A DNA stretch of 15,760 nt from Thermoplasmata archaeon UBA184 (GTDB lineage: Archaea > Thermoplasmatota > Thermoplasmata > Lutacidiplasmatales > UBA184): positions 40,685 to 56,444 of the forward strand of contig DAEB01000008.1 in the NCBI GenBank assembly GCA_002495185.1, given 5' to 3'. The notes under the pieces are model-generated. The model saw only the letters and a program-made list of their open reading frames with translations, did not search any database and was not told where the DNA came from. The translations under genes and the position numbers were made by a program. This document shows, in pieces, positions 1 to 7,286 of this stretch (position 1 is the first letter of the stretch; every line of letters starts with the position of its first letter).

Positions 1-99
1 AAGACGATGGTGATGAACGCGCTCCAGGAACTCCAGACGAAGGGCTGGTGCCGCCGTAAGGTTCGCGAGAAGGCGGCGGGGTACTACCTTCTCAAGTGA
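1..99 (+). CDS. 3' end of a winged-helix-like protein gene (partial)
   Basis: Frame 1 is open from the first base to a TGA at 97-99 and gives 32 residues. They read as a helix (MNALQELQTKGW), a basic stretch (CRRKVREKAAG) and a short strand (YYLLK). This helix, basic wing and strand order resembles the end of a winged helix-turn-helix DNA-binding domain, but too little is present to assign a family. The 5' part lies outside the window. The stop is only six bases from the stop of the convergent tfb gene, so the two transcripts probably overlap at their 3' ends. The coding call is fairly safe; the winged-helix reading is an inference from a short piece. Confidence 0.55.
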   Translation, partial: KTMVMNALQELQTKGWCRRKVREKAAGYYLLK

Positions 100-105
100 A
101 CCGGC

Positions 106-1059
106 CTACGGTTCGTGGGAACCGCGGGCCTGCCCCCAGATCTTCTCGACGAGCCGGCTCGTCGATCGCAAAGTGACCTCTGTCACGGAACTCACGCGCG
201 CGACCTGGGCGCGCGAGCGGTGCTCGCCGTTCTGTTCGGCGGCGATGTAGATCAGCGCCGCGACGAGGCCGTGCGGGCTCAGGCCGGAGAGCTCGGGGTC
301 CTCGCGCGCCTGTTCGAGCATCCCTTCCACCGTCGAGCGCACCCGGGGGGAGAGCGCGAGCTCCTCGGCGTATCGCGTGAGAAACGCCTTCGTACCCACG
401 CCCGGTATGGAAAGTCCAGAACCGCGGGCGACCACCTTGAATGTCCGGCCGACATCCGATCGTCGGGCCCCGACCGCGTTCGCCACTTCCCCGAGAGTCC
501 GGGGGATGGAGAACCGGCGGCACGCGGCGTAGAGGCATGCACCGACGCTGGCGGGAAGACTGCGCCCGCGGAACAGTCCCCGTACCTTTGACTCGCGGAA
601 GATGTGCTCCGATTCCGCCAGCACGACCGGGGGGAGTCCCATCGCCTCGCCGGCCGTCTGGATCTCCCCTCGGGCGGCGCTCCGGTCGAGGGGGCCATCC
701 ACGGCCCGCGAGGTCTGTCGCTGCATGACCCGCTTGAGATGCTGGAACTCGTAGCGGCGGTGCCAGCCCAGTCGCCGGCCCTGACCGTCGCGCGCGAGGG
801 AGAGCGTGGAGCCCAGTGCGCGCTTCGTGCCCCCGGGGCGAACGAACGGCCCGATCCCTCGACCGCTCCCTTCGGAGGTCGAATCCTGGGTCATCGGAGG
901 AGGAGTGGCCACGATCGGGGTCGCGTCGAAGACGAGTCCGCACTCCGCGCAGTGCGTCTCGGCGAGGACGGGGTCCGCGATGCGGTGCGTGCTGCCGCAC
1001 ATCGGGCAGGCGGGTGGCGCGCCCTCCGCGGGTGGGAGGGTTCTTCCGTCCCCTGTCAC
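106..1059 (-). CDS. tfb: Transcription initiation factor B (TFB), divergent paralog
   Basis: This is the archaeal homologue of TFIIB, which bridges TATA-bound TBP and RNA polymerase at promoters. The 317-residue product has an N-terminal zinc ribbon with C18-x2-C21 and C37-x2-C40. Two cyclin-like repeats follow at about 105-210 and 225-312. Repeat 1 holds the typical LYAACRR and IPRTLGEVANAV. Repeat 2 ends in a BRE-reading helix-turn-helix (VTEVTLRSTSRL). The GTG at 1059 is chosen because it lies just before the zinc ribbon and 27 bases from a TATATA element; the frame stays open upstream to 1323 but that part is low-complexity and family-unlike. The segment between ribbon and core (about 45-100) lacks the usual DEGPEWR-type B-reader motif, which suggests a specialised paralog rather than the main TFB. 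The family call is secure; the paralog role is inferred. Confidence 0.93.
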   Translation of the reverse strand: MTGDGRTLPPAEGAPPACPMCGSTHRIADPVLAETHCAECGLVFDATPIVATPPPMTQDSTSEGSGRGIGPFVRPGGTKRALGSTLSLARDGQGRRLGWHRRYEFQHLKRVMQRQTSRAVDGPLDRSAARGEIQTAGEAMGLPPVVLAESEHIFRESKVRGLFRGRSLPASVGACLYAACRRFSIPRTLGEVANAVGARRSDVGRTFKVVARGSGLSIPGVGTKAFLTRYAEELALSPRVRSTVEGMLEQAREDPELSGLSPHGLVAALIYIAAEQNGEHRSRAQVARVSSVTEVTLRSTSRLVEKIWGQARGSHEP

Positions 1060-1082
1060 GGTGTGACACGAACGCAGTGGAA

Positions 1083-1090
1083 GTATATAC
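1083..1090. promoter_or_regulatory. TATA box, palindromic, between tfb and the membrane-protein gene
   Basis: GTATATAC is a perfect palindrome and one of the few AT-rich spots nearby. Its centre lies 27 bases from the tfb GTG start, the archaeal TATA-to-start-site distance, which predicts a leaderless tfb mRNA. It is about 52 bases from the divergent gene's ATG at 1139 and could serve both directions, leaving a 5' UTR of about 25 bases on the plus strand. Confidence 0.65.
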
Positions 1091-1138
1091 GGAATTACTC
1101 CCGGAGAGTCGCCGAATCCCCTGCGTCCCCACAAGCCT

Positions 1139-1795
1139 ATGGGGGGGAGCCCCCTCCCGGCCCCCGTGCGAACGGGCCTCGTGGTGCTCGGAAGCGTCGT
1201 CGCGATTCTCGGCGGCGGCTTGATCGTGACGCTCTTCTTCCTCTCGGGAAGCCCGGCATTGACGAGCCAGGTGAGCATCCAGAATCTCGAGCTGTTGCCG
1301 GCCACGAACTCGAGCTCGGTCATCTATCCGTCCGGGACCGTGCCCTCGTCGATCACGGTCTCGTGGACGTCCACCGCTCCTGCCAACGTGACCCTGACCC
1401 CGGCGGTACCGTGCCTCAGCACCGCCGGCTGGTGTCCCAGCGGTCCCCCGATCCTGAACTTCTCGCTCGCGACGTCCGGGAAAGCGACGACATCGCACAC
1501 CAACACCTCGGCGTACATCCTGGAGGTCGTGAACGGTGGGTCGGCTGTCCTCAAGTTCTCCGCCGGGGTCTCGCTCTCCTACCAGCCGGCGTCTCTCGTC
1601 CCCCTCTGGGGCTGGTGGCTGATCGCGGGCGGCGGTGTGGTCCTTCTTGGGATCGGGGGGATCGCCATCTTTCTCGGCCTCTTCCTCCCCGGGGGAGTGT
1701 ACTCTCAGGGCCCGCGGTCTTCCGCCGGCCGGGCACCGTTGGACTACGTCCCCCCTCCCGAGGACTCCGACGTGACGGAGCGGGACCGCTCCTGA
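1139..1795 (+). CDS. Membrane protein with two TM segments and an extracytoplasmic Ser/Thr-rich domain, unknown function
   Basis: I do not recognise the family. The 218-residue product has a short N-terminus with one Arg (R11) and a hydrophobic segment at about 14-36 that could be a signal anchor. A domain of about 115 residues rich in Ser, Thr, Pro and Val follows, with one Cys pair (CLSTAGWC) suggesting a disulfide. A second, Trp- and Gly-rich hydrophobic segment spans about 157-183 and is followed by a polar, Pro-rich tail of about 35 residues. The middle domain reads as a beta-sandwich-like extracytoplasmic domain, with both ends cytoplasmic. The ATG at 1139 has no clear Shine-Dalgarno sequence; a GTG at 1166 is a possible later start. 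It diverges from tfb and converges on aIF5B with a 24-base gap. The coding call rests on the clear TM pattern and compositional sense. Confidence 0.75.
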   Translation: MGGSPLPAPVRTGLVVLGSVVAILGGGLIVTLFFLSGSPALTSQVSIQNLELLPATNSSSVIYPSGTVPSSITVSWTSTAPANVTLTPAVPCLSTAGWCPSGPPILNFSLATSGKATTSHTNTSAYILEVVNGGSAVLKFSAGVSLSYQPASLVPLWGWWLIAGGGVVLLGIGGIAIFLGLFLPGGVYSQGPRSSAGRAPLDYVPPPEDSDVTERDRS

Positions 1796-1819
1796 CCTCG
1801 GCCGAACTCCATGGCCCGG

Positions 1820-3583
1820 TCACTGACCCCAGAACGGCTGGGCGGCCCGGTGGAGCTTGACGACTTCGTCGAGGATCGACTGTTCGGACACGGTCAAGGG
1901 TTGACCCCGGAGGGCCCGGGCCGCGCCCTCCGAGAGCGCGACCAGAAGGACGTCCCCCTCCTTGAGATTCCGTCCCACGACCGCTCCTTCGATCGAAGCG
2001 GCGAGCTCGGTCCCTTCGGGGGCCTCGGTCACCGACTCCCCCTCCTTCTGGAGCGACTTGAGGACCCCCACCTCGGTGCCGTCCGTATGCATCAGTCGAA
2101 CCCCCGGTCGTAGCGTTCCCCCCTGGACCCGGACCCCGACGATCGCGGGTTTGGAGGCGCGGAAGACGAATCCGGGCAGGACCTCGAGCTTCGAGGGGTG
2201 GACGTGCTCGAGCCGGCGTTGGACTTCGAGCTGGCGCTTTCGCTCTGCCCGCCAGGCTTCGTACTCTTCGATGAGGCGGTACATCACATCCGCCCGGAAG
2301 ATCCGGACGATCGACGCCTCCCCTTCGGGAACCGCGTCGGGAAGGACCGGAACCGCGAAGGCGAGCACCGCCCGATGAGTCGGGTCCTTCACGTTCGCCA
2401 TCCGCATCACCGTCGCCCGGCCCACCGGGCCGACGCCGGCCTCGTGGACCGGGATGCTCCGTTCACGGCACTCGAAGGCGAGCGCTTCGAGACCGCCGAG
2501 GGTATCGGCGTAGATCGCGACGCCGGTGAGCGCGACGTCCGTCACCGGCTGGCTTTCGCGAGCGAGCTCCTCCCGAACCCGGCCCTTCTCCTCTTCGGAA
2601 TGGACGACCTTGAGAAGGCCGCCCGGCATTGCGTCCTCGATCCCGGGGGCAGCGAGGTAAACGCCGGCGGCCGCCTGGACCTCCGGCAGCGATTCGAGCC
2701 GCACTTGCTTCGACGGTCGCCCCTCCTTGAGCGGGACGGGACGGTAGATCCCGCGGATCCGGGTGGCGAACGGCTCCTCGCGACCGGTCGCTACAATCTC
2801 GTCCCCGACCTTGAGCCGCCCCCGGTAAATGATCACGTCTCCCACCGGTCCGACTCCTTTCTGGTCGCTTCGCTCGAGGATCGTCGCCTCGCCTCCCTCG
2901 GTGATGAGCTTCAGGTCCTGTTCGAGGAATCTCTGGGAGAGGCCGACCAGGAGCGCGAGGAGTTCGGGGACCCCAATCCCGGACTTCGCCGACACGGGGA
3001 CGATCCCCACGTTGCGAGTGAAGTCGCTCACGCGGTCGTACCGCTCGGCCGAGAATCCGAGCTGGTCGAGCTCCTCGGCGACCGAATAGACCCGCTGGTC
3101 CAGGAGCTTCTGGAAATCGGGGGTCGACTTCCGGATCGCCTCGGCGAGCGGGGTTGGACCGGCCGGCTTCCTCCATCCGGCGAGCAGGTCGATCTTCGTG
3201 AGCGCGACGGCAAACGGTGTCTTTTCGCGTCGGAGGATCTGGACCGACTCGCGGGTCTGCGGCATGACCCCCTCCCGAACGTCGATAACGAGGATCGCGA
3301 GGTCGGCGAGCGCCCCTCCCCGACGCCTCAGCGTTTCGAACGACCGGTGTCCGGGAGTATCGACGAAGAGAAGCCCGGGGAGGCGGAACTGGTCGGTCCT
3401 CATGACCCCCTCGCAAAGCCGGCGGACGGTAGGGCCCGGCACCTCGATCGCGCCGATGTGCTGCGTGATCCCCCCCGGCTCCTTCGACGCCCGGACGCTT
3501 CCCGCGATCCGGTCGAGCAACGTCGTCTTGCCGTGGTCGACGTGCCCGAGAAGCGAGACGATCGGCTCCCTCAGCTCGCTCAC
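1820..3583 (-). CDS. infB: Translation initiation factor aIF5B (IF2/eIF5B-type GTPase)
   Basis: This ribosome-dependent GTPase promotes subunit joining and initiator tRNA placement. The 587 residues match the usual archaeal length, without the long N-terminal extension of eukaryotic eIF5B. The G domain has the P-loop GHVDHGKT (13-20), a switch I region around GGITQHIGA (37-45), DTPGH (75-79) and TKID (129-132). Thr replaces the usual Asn in that last NKxD motif. Beta-barrel domain II, the alpha/beta domain III and domain IV follow to the C-terminus, with no intein. GTG at 3583 is the start, since the P-loop begins at residue 13. It is the last gene of an operon, 25 bases after galT, and no clear Shine-Dalgarno is seen. 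The GTPase family call is secure. Confidence 0.96.
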   Translation of the reverse strand: MSELREPIVSLLGHVDHGKTTLLDRIAGSVRASKEPGGITQHIGAIEVPGPTVRRLCEGVMRTDQFRLPGLLFVDTPGHRSFETLRRRGGALADLAILVIDVREGVMPQTRESVQILRREKTPFAVALTKIDLLAGWRKPAGPTPLAEAIRKSTPDFQKLLDQRVYSVAEELDQLGFSAERYDRVSDFTRNVGIVPVSAKSGIGVPELLALLVGLSQRFLEQDLKLITEGGEATILERSDQKGVGPVGDVIIYRGRLKVGDEIVATGREEPFATRIRGIYRPVPLKEGRPSKQVRLESLPEVQAAAGVYLAAPGIEDAMPGGLLKVVHSEEEKGRVREELARESQPVTDVALTGVAIYADTLGGLEALAFECRERSIPVHEAGVGPVGRATVMRMANVKDPTHRAVLAFAVPVLPDAVPEGEASIVRIFRADVMYRLIEEYEAWRAERKRQLEVQRRLEHVHPSKLEVLPGFVFRASKPAIVGVRVQGGTLRPGVRLMHTDGTEVGVLKSLQKEGESVTEAPEGTELAASIEGAVVGRNLKEGDVLLVALSEGAARALRGQPLTVSEQSILDEVVKLHRAAQPFWGQ

Positions 3584-3608
3584 GACGGGTCGGACCGGCC
3601 GACGGCCA

Positions 3609-4631
3609 TTAGCGTTTTGCGCCGCGCTCCGCTCGAAGCAGCTCGGCAGCTACTTCGGGGGGCACGGTGTTCACGTTCAGCCCCGAGCCGAGGTCGAACC
3701 CGTCCGGCCGCACCAGTCGAGGGTAGAGGTCGAGGTGCCAGTGGTACCGGTCGGGGTCGACCTGCTTCGCGGCCGGCGATCGGACGACGAGGTTGTACGA
3801 GGCTCCCGGAACAACCGCGAGAAGGGCTCGAAGCAGGGAAGGGAGGAGCGCGGCGAGTTCTTCGACCTCGGGGTCGGTCGCGTTCGCGAACGAGGGGGCG
3901 TGGGCCATCGGGACAACCCGAAGCTCGTACGGAACGGCCGAGGCGAATGGCGCGAACGCGAGGAAACGTCTTGTCGTGACCACAACGCGCCGACCGTCCG
4001 ATGCCTCCGCTCGGGAGACCTCTTCGAACGCGCACGAGACCGAGGACTGTTCGCGGAATCGTGCGGCGCCCCGTACCTCCTCCTCGATCGCTGGGGTCAG
4101 GGACGGCAGCGTCACGAGCTGCGCGTGCGGATGCCAGAGCGAACCCCCGGATTCGGGGCCCGAGTTCTCGAACAGTGTGACCGAGCCGACCCCCTCCAGC
4201 CCGAGGAGGTGTCGGGTCCGGTCGCGGCACATCCGGAGCACCCGTACGGCTTGTTCGAGCGGCAAGTACGGGAGCTGCGGGGAGTGCCGAGGGGTCTCGA
4301 TGACAACCTCGTGATGGCCGGAAACAACCTCCGCGTCGAAGGGGAACGGAACAGGGGAGAGTTTCCCGGACCCCACCACCTCCGTCTCGACCGTCGGGAA
4401 CCGGTTCGGGATCGTTCGGACCTGCCAACCGGGAGAGTTCGGCTCCCGTCCCGGAGGTGCGATGACCGCGAGCTCGGCCGGCGTCTTCGATTCGCACCCC
4501 TCGCAGAACGGGCAGTCCGGTTCTCGGGACGCGGAGGGGGCGACGGTCGAGTGCTCGCTCGGTCTCGCGTTCCGGCCCGGGACGATCAGGACCGCGCGGC
4601 CAGTGATCGGGTCACGGCGAAGCTCGGTCAC
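3609..4631 (-). CDS. galT: GalT-type hexose-1-phosphate nucleotidyltransferase (HIT superfamily)
   Basis: GalT moves UMP between hexose 1-phosphates through a covalent uridylyl-histidine intermediate. The 340-residue product has CPFC (C40, C43) and H116 in places matching the zinc site of E. coli GalT. It also has IPNRFP (74-79) and ENSGPESGGSLWHPHAQ ending in H167-P-H169, where the second His is the expected nucleophile. A C-terminal WHLDLYP motif closes the fold. The start is GTG at 4631, overlapping the TGA of the upstream phosphodiesterase as GTGA. A GAGGT Shine-Dalgarno (4637-4641) sits five bases before it, so translational coupling is likely. Substrate is inferred: archaeal members may act on UDP-glucose/galactose, and related enzymes use ADP-sugars. 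No galK or galE is nearby. Confidence 0.92.
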   Translation of the reverse strand: MTELRRDPITGRAVLIVPGRNARPSEHSTVAPSASREPDCPFCEGCESKTPAELAVIAPPGREPNSPGWQVRTIPNRFPTVETEVVGSGKLSPVPFPFDAEVVSGHHEVVIETPRHSPQLPYLPLEQAVRVLRMCRDRTRHLLGLEGVGSVTLFENSGPESGGSLWHPHAQLVTLPSLTPAIEEEVRGAARFREQSSVSCAFEEVSRAEASDGRRVVVTTRRFLAFAPFASAVPYELRVVPMAHAPSFANATDPEVEELAALLPSLLRALLAVVPGASYNLVVRSPAAKQVDPDRYHWHLDLYPRLVRPDGFDLGSGLNVNTVPPEVAAELLRAERGAKR

Positions 4632-6004
4632 GTTCGACCTCGGGACGACGTTGCAGGGACTGGACGACCCGGCTCGTCGGCCGGTTTCGACACAGAGGAG
4701 AACGTGCCTGCGACGAGCGGGACCAGCAGTTCGTCCGCCTCGAGGCCCCCGTGCGCTCCCCGCATCGCATGAGTCCGAGGTCGGCTGCCCGGCACCGTGT
4801 AGTTCACCCCTCCGGGGCTCGGCAGCAGAACAAGGAGGTCGCCGAGCCGCTCGGAGAGCTCGGGATGGAAGGGGGGTGGGCCGAACAGTCCTCCTTCGAT
4901 CGCCTCGGGGACCTCGAGGACGCGGCCCCCCGGCGGCAGGCGCTCGTCCAGCGCTTCGCGCAACGTCGAGAGCTCACCCCTTCGGGCGGCGAAGAACGTT
5001 GCGCGACGGTCCCCGGACGGAGGACGGGAGAGCAACGAGAGGAGTTGCTGGTCCCGGTCGGCGACCAGTTGACGCGAATCCTCCATCGGCACCTGTCCGT
5101 GGTCACCGGTCACGAGGAGCGTGACCGTGTCGGCGAGCGGAGGGGGAAGGTGGTCGCGAACGAAGGAGAGGACCAAGTCGAGCCGCTCTAGCTCTAGATC
5201 GACGAGACCCGGATGGGGACCTCGCAGGTGCATCGCCACGTCCATATCGTCGGCGTAGGCGAAGACGAGGGACGGGGGATTCGGCCCCGTCAGGACGTCG
5301 ACCAGGCTGAGCGCGAGGTCGCTCGATGTCGCGAACGGGACGAACGTGGCGCCGTCGTAGATGAGCCGGGTGAATCCCGTTCCCTCGAATCGGTCCCGGG
5401 AGAGCGCGACCCCTCGGATTCCGTCTCGAAAGATGCTGGGGACTCCCGAGACCAGGGCGGGCGACCACTCCGGCCCGACGAGCGTTTCCGGGGACCGAAC
5501 GCCGAGGGGGGACATTCGGAGGACCTCGACCACCGCCCCAAAGTGAGGGAGGTAGAGCCGGTGCCCGACCACGCCGTGCTGGCCGGGAGCCGCGCCGGTC
5601 GACAGGCTCGTCAGCGCGACCGTGGTCGTGGTCGGGAACACTGACGTGATCGGTCGTGCCTGGGTGAGCCAGCGCGCCGCCGGCCCGCCCGGCCAACGCG
5701 TGGCCGACGCCCGGAGGGCGTTCCACCCGAGACCGTCGACCAGAAGGACGACGACGGGTGCTTCGGGGCGACGACCGTGGAACGGATCGAGGTCGTCGCT
5801 CAGCCCGGGCAAGGGGGGCCGGCCCGGACGAACCGAGCCCCCGAGCCGCTGAACGAGGGAGGAGGCGATGTTGGGGAGCGACCTCCCGTCGTACGCGGGC
5901 ACCGGAAGTCCAAAGCGAGAATCCGGTCGCACGAGCTGGTCCGCCTCCACGTCGCCCCTCCGTTCCGGCGGGCCGGTCGGAGGCAGGGCCATCGTACCAC
6001 GCAC
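4628..6004 (-). CDS. Alkaline-phosphatase-superfamily phosphodiesterase / nucleotide pyrophosphatase
   Basis: This is a metal-dependent hydrolase of the nucleotide pyrophosphatase/phosphodiesterase type. In the 458 residues, LLVDGLGWNAL (D90) and the FPTTTTVA block (nucleophile Thr around 125-127) form the first metal site. ADDMDVAMHLRGP (D255, H259), TGDHG (D301, H302) and RGAHGG (H418) supply the remaining metal ligands. No signal peptide or TM segment is seen, so it is probably cytoplasmic. GTG at 6004 is 29 bases from a TATA-like element and would be leaderless; ATG at 5992 is the alternative and loses only four residues. It heads an operon with galT and aIF5B. Its overlap with galT suggests a nucleotide-sugar or pyrophosphate role, but this is inference; the substrate cannot be read from sequence. 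Confidence 0.88.
   Translation of the reverse strand: MRGTMALPPTGPPERRGDVEADQLVRPDSRFGLPVPAYDGRSLPNIASSLVQRLGGSVRPGRPPLPGLSDDLDPFHGRRPEAPVVVLLVDGLGWNALRASATRWPGGPAARWLTQARPITSVFPTTTTVALTSLSTGAAPGQHGVVGHRLYLPHFGAVVEVLRMSPLGVRSPETLVGPEWSPALVSGVPSIFRDGIRGVALSRDRFEGTGFTRLIYDGATFVPFATSSDLALSLVDVLTGPNPPSLVFAYADDMDVAMHLRGPHPGLVDLELERLDLVLSFVRDHLPPPLADTVTLLVTGDHGQVPMEDSRQLVADRDQQLLSLLSRPPSGDRRATFFAARRGELSTLREALDERLPPGGRVLEVPEAIEGGLFGPPPFHPELSERLGDLLVLLPSPGGVNYTVPGSRPRTHAMRGAHGGLEADELLVPLVAGTFSSVSKPADEPGRPVPATSSRGRT
4637..4641 (-). promoter_or_regulatory. Shine-Dalgarno of galT
   Basis: On the minus strand GAGGT lies five bases before the GTG start and inside the end of the upstream reading frame. 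It supports the GTG at 4631 as the start and translational coupling of the overlapping pair. Confidence 0.5.
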
Positions 6005-6027
6005 CCGGTTCTCGCAGCCGGCGCTCC

Positions 6028-6036
6028 GTACTTAAG
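6028..6036 (-). promoter_or_regulatory. TATA-like element of the phosphodiesterase-galT-infB operon
   Basis: The minus strand reads CTTAAGTAC in a GC-rich gap of 48 bases. Its centre is about 29 bases from the GTG at 6004 and about 41 from the ATG at 5992, so it favours leaderless initiation at the GTG. It lies just past the stop codon of the upstream polymerase gene. Confidence 0.5.
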
Positions 6037-6052
6037 ACCGGCCGCGCGACTG

Positions 6053-7213
6053 TCAGCGGAACTCGTCCAGGAAGACCTGCTTCTGGGTCCGCGGGACGAG
6101 CCGCTCGGTCCGTACGGAGAGCGTGCGCACCGGCCGACGGCGGGATGAGCGCTCGGTCTCCCACAGTTCCCGGGCGAGGCGAACGGCCGCCTCGGTGAGG
6201 GGAACGGTTCCCTCTCTCGCCGCCCCGAGGGAACGGCTCCGCTGGGTTCGCGTGAAGTCCGCCCAGCGGAGCGCGACGCCGACCGTCCCGAACCGGAGGC
6301 CCTCGTGGTCGAGCGACGTCGCGAGCTCCCCCGCGAGCTCGCGGACCGCTCGCTCGAGCTCCTCCCACTGCTCGACATCCCGGGCGAACGTGTGGTCGGT
6401 GGAACGGCTGCGGGGTTCTTCCGAGGTATCGGGGTCGGGCCGGGGTTCGCCCCGGGCGAGCGACACGAGCTCCGAGGCAAAAGTGCCGAGCGGGCGGACG
6501 AGCTCGGAGGGTCGGCGCGCCGCGAGGTCACCGATGGTCTGGATCCCGAGCCCCCGCAGAAGGCCCTCGGTCTTGGGTCCGACCCCCGGAATCGCCCGGA
6601 CGGGAAGCGGGGCAAGGAACGCGGCCGCTTCGTCCGGGGCGACGAGCCGGATTCCCGCCGGCTTGGCTCGGTCGGTGGCGATCTTCGCGATCACGCGGGA
6701 GGTCGCGACCCCGATCGACGCCGGTAGGGAGAGCTCGCTCGCGAGCTCCCGCTGAATGGTCTCGGCCGTTCTCTGCGCTTCGTCCATGCTCGCGTCGTGG
6801 AGGATGACCGCCGCCTCGTCGATGCTGAAGGGGAGGACCGTCGGGGAGTGCCGCCGGAGGACAGAGCGCACCTCGCGGGAGGCTCGCTCGTACTTCGTGA
6901 AGTCGGGAGGGATCCAGATCGCTTCCGGGCAGAGTCGCGCCGCGACGCCGACCGGCATCGCGCTGCGAACGCCGGTCGGCCGCGCCTCGTAGCTCGCCGA
7001 CAGCACGACCCCGCGGGTCGGCCCCTCGGACGGGGGGGGACCGACCACCACGGGTTTGCCCCGCAGCTCGGGTCGGTCCCTGAGCTCGCATGAAACATAG
7101 AAGGCGTCCAGGTCGACGTAGAGGACCCAGCGAGGTCGCGAGCTCTCCACCGGGGGGACGCCGGGCAGGGTGCCGAGGGGGGAGCTCGAACCGCGGGGAG
7201 AGGAGGGGGGCAT
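6053..7213 (-). CDS. dinB: Y-family DNA polymerase IV (DinB/Dpo4-like)
   Basis: This translesion polymerase copies past damaged bases. The 386-residue product has YVDLDAFYVS (metal ligands D34 and D36, steric gate Y39) and FSIDEA (D132, E133). These are followed by a palm segment with SIGVATSRVIAKIA and a thumb helix-hairpin-helix (AIPGVGPKT, about 207-215). The little-finger domain spans about 270-370. The last residues, QVFLDEFR (379-386), match the Q-x-x-L-x-x-F core of a PCNA-interacting box, placed as in other archaeal Dpo4 proteins. ATG at 7213 is the first good start near the family N-terminus; it leaves about 27 Pro/Ser-rich residues before the catalytic core. The upstream frame is open to 7423 but overlaps the KaiC gene. 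It has its own TATA-like element. Confidence 0.94.
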   Translation of the reverse strand: MPPSSPRGSSSPLGTLPGVPPVESSRPRWVLYVDLDAFYVSCELRDRPELRGKPVVVGPPPSEGPTRGVVLSASYEARPTGVRSAMPVGVAARLCPEAIWIPPDFTKYERASREVRSVLRRHSPTVLPFSIDEAAVILHDASMDEAQRTAETIQRELASELSLPASIGVATSRVIAKIATDRAKPAGIRLVAPDEAAAFLAPLPVRAIPGVGPKTEGLLRGLGIQTIGDLAARRPSELVRPLGTFASELVSLARGEPRPDPDTSEEPRSRSTDHTFARDVEQWEELERAVRELAGELATSLDHEGLRFGTVGVALRWADFTRTQRSRSLGAAREGTVPLTEAAVRLARELWETERSSRRRPVRTLSVRTERLVPRTQKQVFLDEFR

Positions 7214-7245
7214 GGGACCAAGTGGTATGCTCGAAGGTCCCGGCG

Positions 7246-7254
7246 CTACTAAGT
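7246..7254 (-). promoter_or_regulatory. TATA-like element of dinB
   Basis: ACTTAGTAG on the minus strand is the only AT-rich patch in the 73-base gap between the KaiC gene stop and the dinB ATG. Its centre is about 37 bases from the ATG, which predicts a very short 5' UTR of about ten bases. Confidence 0.45.
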
Positions 7255-7286
7255 TCCCCGGGCGGAGGTCATGCAACGGGGTCCGG

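Noticed and set aside
1144..1158. GGGAG/CTCCC hairpin just after the membrane-protein start codon
   Set aside because: Short G/C-run dyads are frequent at this GC content and no regulatory pattern supports it.
1060..1323. N-terminal extension of TFB to the first possible start
   Set aside because: It would run through the TATATA element and into the divergent gene, and has no TFB-like sequence; the GTG at 1059 fits the promoter distance.
92..1498. Long minus-strand open frame overlapping tfb in another frame
   Set aside because: Very Arg/Gly-rich without any domain; tfb has the zinc ribbon and cyclin repeats in its own frame.
604..1860. Plus-strand open frame antisense to tfb and overlapping the membrane protein
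   Set aside because: Low-complexity Arg/Gly/Pro-rich product; the frames of tfb and the membrane protein carry the coherent features.
2198..3979. Long plus-strand open frame (593 codons) opposite aIF5B and galT
   Set aside because: It is antisense to two genes with full family motifs; its product is Arg/Asp/Glu-rich low-complexity sequence, as expected from a GC-rich complementary strand.
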